From assembly GCA_017998735.1 (NCBI GenBank), contig JAGOCN010000144.1, forward strand, positions 1 through 5,408: a DNA stretch of 5,408 nt. Direction: 5' to 3'. The position numbers and the translations under genes were made by a program. Positions 1 through 5,401 of the stretch are shown one piece after another (the stretch's first letter is position 1; each line of letters begins with the position of its first letter). Below the pieces are notes generated by a model. It worked only from the letters and a program-made list of their open reading frames with translations. It was not told where the DNA came from and did not search any database. This DNA is from Giesbergeria sp. Lineage in GTDB: Bacteria > Pseudomonadota > Gammaproteobacteria > Burkholderiales > Burkholderiaceae_C.

Positions 1-74
1 GTCAGGTACACAGACCAGACAGCCTGCAAATGCGCTGAAACCGGGGTTTTGCGCACCCGCTCGGCAGCGGCAAG

Positions 75-112
75 AAAAAACGCAGGCCAGCCAACGCTGG
101 CAGGGCACTGCG
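75..112 (-). terminator. Possible rho-independent terminator (imperfect)
   Basis: Read on the minus strand, CGCAG (112-108), a 6-nt bulge, GCCAGC (101-96), a 4-nt loop, GCTGGC (91-86) and CTGCG (85-81) fold into a two-part stem that runs directly into six T residues (80-75). The one-sided bulge weakens the call. It would end a leftward transcript, either the exonuclease-MOSC unit with a long 3' tail of about 415 nt or an RNA arising within 113-527. It has no T tract on the plus strand. Confidence 0.45.
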
Positions 113-131
113 CGGCAGGCAGGGACGTGGA

Positions 132-149
132 TGTTAACCAGGGTTAACA
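132..149. promoter_or_regulatory. 18-bp inverted repeat, possible operator
   Basis: TGTTAACC and GGTTAACA are perfect 8-bp arms around a 2-bp AG centre. The size and symmetry suit a dimeric DNA-binding protein site, and the AT-rich arms stand out in GC-rich surroundings. No promoter elements could be confidently placed beside it, and the gene it might control would be left of the window. It could also be chance or a structural palindrome. Confidence 0.3.
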
Positions 150-182
150 CCCATGGCGGCCAGGCTCTGAAAGGAGTGAAGG

Positions 183-199
183 CACAAGCCAGGCTTGTG
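183..199. repeat. 17-bp inverted repeat
   Basis: CACAAGCC and GGCTTGTG are perfect 8-bp arms around a single central A, and further G-T and G-C pairs are possible outside them. As RNA it would form a short hairpin. It has no T tract on either strand, so it is not a terminator. Its function is unknown. Confidence 0.3.
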
Positions 200-447
200 T
201 CCGCAGTTCCGACAGGCGACGCAGCTTAAGGCGGCCCCAATGGGTTTTGGTAAGCAGGCGCAGCGCTGCGCAGCACCGGTCTGCCGTGCAAAACCTGCAG
301 GTGGCTGCGCCGGTCTGGAGAAATCACAAGCGCAGCAAGGCAGCCGAAGACCACCCAGCCAACGCACTGCGCCTTGCGAAACTCATGAACACTTTGTGGC
401 GTCCGTTTCCTTTGCCGGCACCACTGGAAGTTTCAGAAACCTTGCTG

Positions 448-473
448 TTTTGAAGCCTTGAAGGCTGTCAAAA
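448..473. repeat. Stem-loop downstream of the MOSC gene
   Basis: AGCCT (454-458) and AGGCT (462-466) pair around a 3-nt loop, and TTTTGA (448-453) pairs with TCAAAA (468-473) after a one-base bulge. It lies 55-80 nt past the MOSC stop codon. It lacks a T run after the stem on the minus strand, so it is at best a transcript-end stabiliser or a weak terminator. Confidence 0.35.
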
Positions 474-527
474 GCACCGCCGTTCAGAAACACCGGGCAG
501 GCGCTGTTGCCCTGGCAGGGCGGTGCG

Positions 528-1331
528 TCAACCCTGTGGCGGCGGCCCGTCCAGGCGTGCCTGCCAGTCTTCCGCTGCGCCGCGTGCCAGCCGGCCCTGT
601 ACCAGCCGCTGCCACGACGGCGTCAGCGGCAGCGCGGCCAGCGCCTGCAGCACGGCGGCGTCAAAGGGCTGGTGGTACAGCACGGCAATGATCCGGGCCA
701 GCGGCCACTGCGGCAACGGCCGCGCCACCAGCACCAGCGCATCGCCCGCCTGCACGCTGCCGGGCTGCAGCACCCGGTAGTACCAGCCGGTGCGGCCGCT
801 GTCCTGCACGCGCCGGGCCATGGCGGGCACCCCAAAGCGGTCGTTCAGCTTCCAGCAGGGCTGGCGGCCTTGCGAGACTTCCAGCAGCACGCCGCCGCTG
901 CTGCTGTGGATGCCGTCGCTGCCGCTGCCGCCCACGCGCACCTGGTCGCCCAGGCACACGCTGTGCTCGGTCATGCCGGTGCTGGCCATGTTTTCTCCAA
1001 AGGCGCCGGGCGCGGCCAGCACCGGCAGCGCGCCCAGTTCGGCGCGCCAGTCGGCGCAGTGCTCTTGCGCGTACTGGTGCACCGCCTTGTCTGGGCCGCC
1101 GTGCACGCGCGGGTCGCCTTGTTCGTCGCCGTCCAGCCCCAGCAGGCCCACATGCACCGGGCCGCAGACGGGCGTCTTGGCAATGGCGCTGCGCGTGCCG
1201 GGGCGGGTGTAGGGCACGGCGCGGCCGCGCAGCACCGCCAGCACGCTGCCCAGATGAGCGCCAGGCAGGGCGACCGGCCCGTGGGATGCGGTTGCATCCG
1301 AGGCATTGGCATTGGCCGTGCCCCAGGTCAT
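528..1331 (-). CDS. MOSC domain protein, YiiM-like
   Basis: This 267-residue protein aligns by eye along its whole core with E. coli YiiM (224 aa). MOSC domains bind the molybdenum cofactor, and E. coli YiiM is linked to reduction of 6-N-hydroxylaminopurine, a mutagenic base analogue. Visible marks are SAIAKTPV (48-55), GLDGDEQGDPRVHGGPDKAV (65-84), AFGENM (110-115) and SQGRQPCWKLN (153-163), whose Cys159 matches the conserved cofactor-ligand cysteine. Residues from about 205 to 255 fit the C-terminal 3-alpha domain. Differences from YiiM are about 25 extra N-terminal residues and a Ser/Gly-rich insertion (about 135-147). It appears cytoplasmic, with no signal peptide. The ATG overlaps the upstream exonuclease stop as ATGA, which supports this start and suggests translational coupling. 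Family assignment is firm; the substrate is inferred. Confidence 0.93.
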   Translation of the reverse strand: MTWGTANANASDATASHGPVALPGAHLGSVLAVLRGRAVPYTRPGTRSAIAKTPVCGPVHVGLLGLDGDEQGDPRVHGGPDKAVHQYAQEHCADWRAELGALPVLAAPGAFGENMASTGMTEHSVCLGDQVRVGGSGSDGIHSSSGGVLLEVSQGRQPCWKLNDRFGVPAMARRVQDSGRTGWYYRVLQPGSVQAGDALVLVARPLPQWPLARIIAVLYHQPFDAAVLQALAALPLTPSWQRLVQGRLARGAAEDWQARLDGPPPQG

Positions 1332-2050
1332 GGCGCAAGACTTTCGACGCAGTGCGGGCCGGTTGTACGGCCCATGGTCGCCGGGGCGGGTGGCGCTGCG
1401 GCGCCGCTGTCGGGCGTGCCTGGCCCCTGCGCCCAGCGCGCCAGCAGGCGGCCGACAGCGGGGCGGGCGCAGCGCTGCAGGGTTTGCAGCAGGGCGTGGT
1501 CGGGCTGCGCCACGCCCCAGCGTTCGCGCAGTTCGCGCTGCTGCAGCGCCAGCAGGGACGCGGCCATTTCTGCATCGGCCAGGGCGCGGTGCGCCACGCC
1601 GGCGCGCGGCAGGCCGTGAAAGTCGATCAGCCGGCCCAGCTGGTGGTTGGGCGCCTGCGGGTGCAGGCGGCGCGACAGCAGCACGGTGCAGGCAAAGGGC
1701 TGCGGCGCGGGCAGCCCCGCCAGCGCCAGTTCGCCCTGCCAGAAGCGCCGGTCGAACGCAGCGTTGTGCGCGGCCATGGGCGCGTTGCCGACAAAGTGCG
1801 CCGCCGCCTGCATCACCTCGGCCGCACCGGGCGCGTTGGCCACCATGGCGTTGGTGATGCCGGTCAGCTGGGTAATGAAGGGCGCTATCCAGGCGCCGGT
1901 GTTCATCAGGCTTTGAAACCGGCCCGCCACCTGGCCGTGTTCGTCCAGCAGCACGATGGCGATTTCTGTCGCCCGTGCGCCCTGGGCGGGCGACATGCCG
2001 GTGGTTTCAAAGTCGATGACGGCAATGGGGGAGCAAGCAGGGGCGGGCAT
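1328..2050 (-). CDS. DnaQ-like DEDDh 3'-5' exonuclease
   Basis: This is a stand-alone 3'-5' exonuclease of the DnaQ/RNase T superfamily, hydrolysing nucleotides from DNA or RNA 3' ends with two metal ions. All three motifs are present. Counting from a TTG start at 2068 they are ExoI DFETTG (Asp19, Glu21), ExoII HNAAFD (Asp106) and ExoIII HRALADA (His160, Asp165), which places it in the DEDDh class. The fold ends near residue 180. About 65 further residues, rich in Ala, Pro and Gly near the end, form a C-terminal extension with no recognised domain. I chose the ATG at 2050 (240 aa); the upstream TTG at 2068 would add six residues, and neither has a clear Shine-Dalgarno. The gene is first in a unit with the MOSC gene (ATGA overlap). 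It is probably a DNA-repair or RNA-processing exonuclease; a polymerase epsilon paralogue is possible. Confidence 0.92.
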   Translation of the reverse strand: MPAPACSPIAVIDFETTGMSPAQGARATEIAIVLLDEHGQVAGRFQSLMNTGAWIAPFITQLTGITNAMVANAPGAAEVMQAAAHFVGNAPMAAHNAAFDRRFWQGELALAGLPAPQPFACTVLLSRRLHPQAPNHQLGRLIDFHGLPRAGVAHRALADAEMAASLLALQQRELRERWGVAQPDHALLQTLQRCARPAVGRLLARWAQGPGTPDSGAAAPPAPATMGRTTGPHCVESLAP

Positions 2051-2193
2051 GGGCGGTGGCAGATTCAAAAGGGGGATTCAGAGGCAGCGGCAGGGGCGCC
2101 AGCGCCGGCAGGTGCAGCATGGCACAACCCGGTTCGGCCCGGTGGTGCGGTGGACAGGGCAGGCAATGCAAAGGCCGGGCGAGAGGCAGGCAC

Positions 2194-2227
2194 AAAAAAG
2201 CGCCCCTGGCGGGTGCCGGGGCGCTTT
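2194..2227 (-). terminator. Rho-independent terminator of regulator-esterase unit
   Basis: On the minus strand AAAGCGCCCC (2227-2218) and GGGGCGCTTT (2206-2197) form a perfect 10-bp GC-rich stem. The 11-nt loop can pair further as GGC/GCC. The T tract totals six (2199-2194). It lies about 110 nt past the esterase stop codon. On the plus strand only three T residues follow the stem, so termination is mainly leftward. Confidence 0.85.
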
Positions 2228-2293
2228 GGATGCAAAACGGTTTTGGGGCAGCGCTGTGCAGGACCAGCTGCACGTCTGCTGCAGCGCCGCTGG

Positions 2294-2332
2294 CCCTCGC
2301 CCCGACCCTGTCCCGCACGCGGGAGAGGGAGG
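2294..2332. repeat. REP-like palindromic element
   Basis: The sequence starting CCCTCGCCCCGACCCTG and ending GGGAGAGGGAGG forms a hairpin: CCCTGTCCCG (2306-2315) pairs with CGGGAGAGGG (2320-2329) around a 4-nt loop, with one G-G mismatch. The pyrimidine-rich leader plus GGGAGAGGG arm matches a repeat type I recognise from many proteobacterial intergenic regions (REP/BIME-like). It lies directly after the esterase stop codon, a common position for such elements, where they can protect the 3' end of the mRNA. Confidence 0.6.
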
Positions 2333-2339
2333 AAAACCT

Positions 2340-3797
2340 TCAGCCCGCTTTTGCTGCCTTTGCCGCCTTGGGGTGCTCCAGAAAGAAGCGCAGCATTTCC
2401 TGCGTGGCGCTCACGCCGCGCGGGTCGGTGTGGCTGCCGCCGGCAGCGCCGCCCGACCAGGCGTGGCCTGCGCCGTGCAGCGTCCACTGCTCCACGCGCA
2501 CATCGGTGGCATCGCCTGCCGATTGGGCATGGGGCGCATGGAACAGCGTGCGGGTGTAGCCCTGGCCGGCGCTGGACTGGCCTTGCAGCGTTTCGCTTTT
2601 CAGGGCCATGCTGCCCAGCCGCTGCGTGGCCTCTTCCACCAGCTGCTCGCCATTGCGCGGGCTGACGGTGGCATCGGCATCGCCGTGGAAGACGATCAGC
2701 GCCGGCACATCGCCAGGGTGGGCTGCCGGCGCTGCTTCGGCCACGCCCTTGGCGCCGCTTTTCATGGCCGAGAGCGCGCCCATCATGGAATGCGCCGCGC
2801 CCGCCTGCAGGCCCGAATGCACGCCCACGGCGGCAAACAGCTCGGGGTATTCGCGTGCCAGCAGGGCCGCCATGGCGCCGCCCGCAGACAGGCCGGCCAC
2901 GTAGATGCGCTGCGGGTCCACCGGGTGGCGCGCCATCACATCGCGCACCATGTCCACCAGCAGCGCCAGTTCGCCGCCGTCCCTCTGCTGGCTCTCCGGG
3001 CTGAACCAGTTCCAGCAGGCGTTGGGGTTGGCATTGCGCAGCTGCGCCGGGTACACCACCAGGGCGCCGGCGTCGGCTGCAGCCTGGTTCATGCCGGTGC
3101 CGGTGGCAAAGTCGTCGGGGTTTTGCGTGCAGCCATGCAGCATCAGCACCAGCGGCATGGGCTTGGCCGCCGTGGCCGCGCCTGCGCCCGGCGGCACATA
3201 CAGGCGGTAGCTTTGGTCCACGCCTGCATGCTCGATGGCCACATGGTCAAAGCTGCCGGGCAGCTCGGGCACGGCGGGCACGCGTGCCTTGGGCTGCCTG
3301 GCTTTTTTCGGCTTGCGCGCCACCTGCTTCTTCAGCGATTCGCCCAGCGATGAACCGGACAGGCCCGACAGGCCCGACAGGCTGGAGACGTCTGGCAAAC
3401 CCGACATGCCAGGCAGGCCGGCAAACGCTTCCATCGCTTCGCGGGCGGTCTGCATGGCTTTTTCCTGCAGGCTGTCGATGTCGATCGACGGCGCCGCAGG
3501 GGCAGTGGGGGTGACAGGCGTGGTGTGCGGCGCCTCTGCAGTGCGGGCAGTGCGCGGCGCAACGCGGTCAATCACTACCGCGTCCTGCACGTCTGCGGGG
3601 GCAGCAGCGGTGCGCCAGGCGGCCTTGGCACGCCGGGGCTTTGCAGCCATGGCAGGGGACGCCGCAGGGGTGTCTGCCGCTGCGGCTCCACCGTTCAGGG
3701 CTTTTTGAATCGCCTGTGTGGCTTCCATCAGGTTGCCATTGCGCACCATGTCGGTGGCTTGGCCCATCTGGGCGGCAAAAGAGGTATTCCAGTCCAT
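2340..3797 (-). CDS. PHB-depolymerase-family esterase
   Basis: This 485-residue alpha/beta hydrolase belongs to the esterase/PHB depolymerase family, which hydrolyses polyhydroxybutyrate or smaller esters such as feruloyl and acetyl esters. The catalytic domain is about 180-478: oxyanion region LMLHGCTQNPDDF (218-230), lipase box GLSAGG (302-306, nucleophile Ser304), HGDADATV (371-378, likely Asp375) and HGAGHAW (441-447, likely His445). The first 180 residues are an extension: a hydrophilic, helix-prone start (1-35), Ala/Pro/Thr-rich linker, a helix-prone segment (105-127), a Gly-Leu-Ser repeat (about 132-150) and a basic stretch (156-172). No signal peptide is visible, so it is probably intracellular; the tail is AAKAAKAG. 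AAGGA precedes the ATG by 6 nt. It lies 71 nt after the regulator gene and is probably co-transcribed. Substrate is uncertain. Confidence 0.92.
   Translation of the reverse strand: MDWNTSFAAQMGQATDMVRNGNLMEATQAIQKALNGGAAAADTPAASPAMAAKPRRAKAAWRTAAAPADVQDAVVIDRVAPRTARTAEAPHTTPVTPTAPAAPSIDIDSLQEKAMQTAREAMEAFAGLPGMSGLPDVSSLSGLSGLSGSSLGESLKKQVARKPKKARQPKARVPAVPELPGSFDHVAIEHAGVDQSYRLYVPPGAGAATAAKPMPLVLMLHGCTQNPDDFATGTGMNQAAADAGALVVYPAQLRNANPNACWNWFSPESQQRDGGELALLVDMVRDVMARHPVDPQRIYVAGLSAGGAMAALLAREYPELFAAVGVHSGLQAGAAHSMMGALSAMKSGAKGVAEAAPAAHPGDVPALIVFHGDADATVSPRNGEQLVEEATQRLGSMALKSETLQGQSSAGQGYTRTLFHAPHAQSAGDATDVRVEQWTLHGAGHAWSGGAAGGSHTDPRGVSATQEMLRFFLEHPKAAKAAKAG
3358..3384. repeat. 9-bp tandem repeat inside the esterase gene
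   Basis: Three adjacent 9-bp units, GACAGGCCC twice and then GACAGGCTG, encode the Ser-Gly-Leu repeats of the esterase linker on the minus strand. The unit length is a multiple of three, so copy-number change would lengthen or shorten the linker without breaking the frame. Confidence 0.7.
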
Positions 3798-3868
3798 GAG
3801 GATTCCTTGGTGGGTGGAGGGTAAAAAACGAGAAACGAAAACAAAAAAGAAAAACGGACAGCGCCGGT

Positions 3869-4294
3869 TCAGGCGGTGCGGTCGGCCAGCGCGGCCTTGA
3901 TGTCGGCGCTGGCCTGAAAGGCGCCCAGCACACTGATCGAGGCAATGGTGGCCCGGGCCAGTGCGGGCGCCACGTCGGGGTCGATGCTGACCAGGCCCAG
4001 CACGCGGATATCGAGCTGCTCGCCGGCCGCCTGCACGGCTTCCAGCTCGGCGCGGCCAAAGCGCTGCAGGCCCAGCACCAGCATCTTGCGCGCCACCACC
4101 TGGCGCACGGCGTCGGCCTGCGTGCTCAGCTGGTTGCGGATGGCGGTGCGGATGAAATCGGTGCGGTTGCTGTAAAAACCTTCGGCCACCAGCAGATCGA
4201 TGTGGCCCAGGTCCACAAAACCGAGGTTGATGGTGACTTTCTCGGACTCCGGCACCTTGGGGCGCGGTGAAGCCATGGACACGATGTTGTTCAT
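3869..4294 (-). CDS. CopG-like ribbon-helix-helix transcriptional regulator
   Basis: This 141-residue protein has an N-terminal ribbon-helix-helix DNA-binding domain: beta strand EKVTINLG (18-25), helix A (about 27-38) and helix B SNRTDFIRTAIRNQL (42-56). Such proteins dimerise through the strand and bind palindromic operators with it. The remaining 85 residues are longer than in minimal CopG/Arc proteins and include a hydrophobic stretch LDIRVLGLVSIDPDV (94-108), possibly a sensing or oligomerisation region; I recognise no named domain there. Start choice: GAGGAG lies 6 nt before this ATG, whereas a longer frame starting at 4342 would run through the inverted repeat at 4310-4325 and the binding site. 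It is first in a unit with the esterase, so local regulation of that gene and of itself is the likely role. This is not the classical PhaR repressor by sequence. Confidence 0.9.
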   Translation of the reverse strand: MNNIVSMASPRPKVPESEKVTINLGFVDLGHIDLLVAEGFYSNRTDFIRTAIRNQLSTQADAVRQVVARKMLVLGLQRFGRAELEAVQAAGEQLDIRVLGLVSIDPDVAPALARATIASISVLGAFQASADIKAALADRTA

Positions 4295-4300
4295 AAAAAA

Positions 4301-4306
4301 CTCCTC
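4301..4306 (-). promoter_or_regulatory. Ribosome binding site of the RHH regulator
   Basis: GAGGAG on the minus strand is separated from the ATG at 4294 by a run of six T residues. It is a near-ideal Shine-Dalgarno and decides the start over the upstream in-frame ATG at 4342. Confidence 0.85.
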
Positions 4307-4309
4307 ATG

Positions 4310-4325
4310 CCATCCATGTGGATGG
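4310..4325. promoter_or_regulatory. Candidate self-operator of the RHH regulator
   Basis: CCATCCA and TGGATGG are perfect 7-bp arms around a 2-bp centre, placed immediately upstream of the regulator's ribosome binding site. A weak -10-like TATGCT lies at 4338-4333 on the minus strand, which would put transcription start near the palindrome; I cannot place a convincing -35. Location and symmetry fit an autoregulatory operator for a dimeric ribbon-helix-helix protein. As mRNA it would form a hairpin next to the Shine-Dalgarno, so translational control is the alternative. Confidence 0.45.
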
Positions 4326-4366
4326 TGTTTGGAGCATATCAAGGTGTCTGCACAAAAAAACGAAAT

Positions 4367-4388
4367 AAAAAAAGAGCCTCAAGGCTCT
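4367..4388 (-). terminator. Rho-independent terminator of the stress-protein unit
   Basis: On the minus strand AGAGCC (4388-4383), a TTGA loop and GGCTCT (4378-4373) form a perfect 6-bp stem followed by a T tract to 4367. It lies about 180 nt past the stop codon of the small hydrophilic protein and just before the regulator's promoter region, so it insulates the two units. Confidence 0.75.
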
Positions 4389-4569
4389 GCGTTGGCATTC
4401 AAACGAAAAACAGGGAACAGGAGAAAAAGGACAAAAGGTAAGCGTGATGCACTGAGCGCCCTTTTAAAGAACCGCAAAAACCGGTGGCTATGTGCAATGC
4501 CCTTTCAATGCAGGGCAACCTTGGCGTTCCGCGCCGCCAGGCATTGCCTTTTTCCCAATACTGCCGCTC
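4389..4569. other. Untranslated stretch after the small hydrophilic gene
   Basis: This stretch lies between the stop of the small protein gene and its terminator and should be 3' untranslated RNA. It is less GC-rich than the genes. It holds weak hairpins, for instance GCCCT/AGGGC near 4499-4517, without T tracts. No gene is visible. Confidence 0.5.
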
Positions 4570-4818
4570 TCAGCCCGCGCCGCGCCCGCCGCCGCTGCCG
4601 GCATTGCCCTGGCGGGTCTGGTTCTGGTTGCCGCTGCCGATGTGGCTGGTGCGGTCGCTGCGGCTCTCGGGCGTGCGCTGGCCTTCGTTTTTTTGCGTGG
4701 GCTCCTGGTTGCCCATTTGGTTGTGGTCGTTTTCCACCTTGCCCTGGCCGGGCTCCTGCCGGTCAGGGTGGTTCTGGTCCTTGTCCTGGTTTTGGTTCTG
4801 GGGGGTGTTGGCGGTCAT
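4570..4818 (-). CDS. Small Asn/Gln/Gly-rich hydrophilic disordered protein
   Basis: I do not recognise a named family for this 82-residue protein. It has 11 Asn, 13 Gln and 13 Gly, contains no Cys, Phe, Trp, Tyr or Leu, and has only one Val and one Ile. It should be fully disordered and soluble, resembling hydrophilin-type stress proteins in composition only. The C-terminus is a Gly-rich tail (GSGGGRGAG) and the middle is charged. The start at 4818 is chosen because GGAG lies 7 nt before that ATG; a start at 4863 would add 15 residues with no clear binding site. It sits 79 nt after the FMN-type stress protein gene and before a terminator, so co-transcription is likely. A stress-protection role is inferred from composition and neighbour only. 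Low complexity leaves some doubt, but the start signal and stop placement support a real gene. Confidence 0.68.
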   Translation of the reverse strand: MTANTPQNQNQDKDQNHPDRQEPGQGKVENDHNQMGNQEPTQKNEGQRTPESRSDRTSHIGSGNQNQTRQGNAGSGGGRGAG

Positions 4819-4825
4819 GGCAATG

Positions 4826-4829
4826 CTCC
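4826..4829 (-). promoter_or_regulatory. Ribosome binding site of the small hydrophilic protein
   Basis: GGAG on the minus strand lies 7 nt before the ATG at 4818 and supports that start rather than the upstream in-frame ATG at 4863. Confidence 0.55.
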
Positions 4830-4897
4830 GGTACGGGATGGAAGACAGGGGTCGGGGGTGCACAGGGCCAGCCTGCAGAGGCAGGGCCGGCCTGGCA

Positions 4898-5401
4898 TCA
4901 GGACAGGTTCATTTCCTTGTGCTCGCCCAGCCCGGTGGGCGGGTGGCCGGTGACGGCTGCCTTGGCCATCTTGAACATCTGCACCATCTTGCTTTCGTCC
5001 ACATCCCAGTATTCGGCATGCTGCAGCTTGATGACCAGCAGCGCCAGGTTGGGGTCGGTGGGGCCGTCCGGGAACCATGCCTTGGTCATGGGCGACCACA
5101 GCGCTTCCTTCTTGGCCTGGTCGTCGCTGAAGCGCGCCTGGCCGGACAGCGACACATAGCTGTCTTCGCCCGGATCGGCATAGGCCACGTTGACATTGCC
5201 ATCGGTTTGCAGGCGCTCGTACAGCTCGCCCTGTTTGGGGATGAAGAAGTACAGCTCGGACTGCTCGTCCAGGGCCTTGTTCTGCGTGGTCAGCGGGTGC
5301 GCGTGCAGCATGCCGCCTGAGGTGCGGTGCGTCAGCATGCCGAAACGGATGTCCCTGATCAGCTCCCACAGGGTTTCGTGTGTGCTTTTTTCTTTGCTCA
5401 T
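4898..5401 (-). CDS. Pyridoxamine-5'-phosphate-oxidase-like general stress protein
   Basis: This 167-residue protein fits the split-barrel flavin-binding general stress protein 26 family, whose members bind FMN (sometimes FAD) and are induced by stress; the physiological reaction is generally unknown. Visible family features are the first barrel strands IRFGMLTHR (18-26) with HAHPLTTQ (33-40), LYFFIPKQGELYERL (50-64), VNVAYADPGEDSYVSLSG (70-87), the Trp/Pro-rich segment LWSPMTKAWFPDG (101-113) and the final strand LLVIKLQHAEYWD (121-133). Length is usual for the family. No signal peptide or membrane segment is seen, so it is cytoplasmic. Only 7 bases precede the ATG in the window, so its binding site and promoter cannot be judged. 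It probably heads a unit with the small hydrophilic protein. It is not a true PdxH: it is shorter and lacks recognisable PdxH motifs. Confidence 0.9.
   Translation of the reverse strand: MSKEKSTHETLWELIRDIRFGMLTHRTSGGMLHAHPLTTQNKALDEQSELYFFIPKQGELYERLQTDGNVNVAYADPGEDSYVSLSGQARFSDDQAKKEALWSPMTKAWFPDGPTDPNLALLVIKLQHAEYWDVDESKMVQMFKMAKAAVTGHPPTGLGEHKEMNLS

Larger units (their letters stand above)
1..527. other. Gene-free intergenic region with palindromes
   Basis: No reading frame here has the strong third-position GC bias of the neighbouring genes, and I recognise no tRNA, rRNA, tmRNA, RNase P or SRP RNA core. The stretch lies downstream of the MOSC gene and runs to the window edge. It holds several inverted repeats: TGTTAACC/GGTTAACA (132-149), CACAAGCC/GGCTTGTG (183-199), a 14-bp perfect palindrome (258-271), GTTTC/GAAAC (430-440), a TTTTGA-AGCCT stem-loop (448-473) and GCCCTG/CAGGGC (509-521). 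An imperfect minus-strand terminator lies at 75-112. It may be a long 3' untranslated region, the control region of a gene left of the window, or a home for an unrecognised small RNA. Confidence 0.6.
2051..2339. other. Intergenic region between esterase and exonuclease genes
   Basis: This stretch holds the esterase terminator, the REP-like hairpin, and two minor palindromes: CAAAAC/GTTTTG around one base at 2233-2245, and GTGCAG/CTGCAC with a 6-nt loop at 2256-2273. The part from about 2051 to 2193 should carry the promoter for the exonuclease-MOSC unit, but I see no convincing -35/-10 pair on the minus strand. Confidence 0.55.

Noticed and set aside
134..367. Cys-rich 77-residue minus-strand frame starting with GTG
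   Set aside because: Its third-position GC is clearly lower than in the real genes, it starts at GTG with only a weak AAGG, and it shows no recognisable domain; the cysteines follow from TGC/TGT-rich sequence.
412..430. Sequence resembling a cobalamin riboswitch box (CCACTG)
   Set aside because: The other conserved parts of that riboswitch are absent, and there is no downstream cobalamin or transport gene in the window.
466..471. Perfect TTGACA -35 hexamer on the minus strand
   Set aside because: No -10-like hexamer lies 16-18 nt downstream, and the hexamer is part of a stem-loop.
507..1619. Long plus-strand open frame of 370 residues
   Set aside because: It is antisense to the MOSC and exonuclease genes, whose motifs are intact on the other strand; its His/Ala/Gln/Arg-rich protein is typical of a shadow in GC-rich DNA.
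1286..3353. Long plus-strand open frames overlapping the exonuclease and esterase genes
   Set aside because: They are antisense to well-supported genes, have no domain motifs, and run through the terminator and REP-like element.
3358..3384. Tandem repeat considered as CRISPR or intergenic repeat
   Set aside because: Units are only 9 bp with no spacers and lie within the esterase reading frame.
3798..3868. T-rich spacer between regulator and esterase considered as a terminator
   Set aside because: A short CGCC/GGCG hairpin lies several bases before the T-rich run, but it is weak and not directly joined to it; the pair is more likely co-transcribed.
4200..5320. Plus-strand open frames of about 280-320 residues, one with hydrophobic stretches
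   Set aside because: They are antisense to the FMN-type stress protein and the small hydrophilic gene; the Trp/Leu/Val-rich parts are the complement of Gln/Asn-rich coding sequence.
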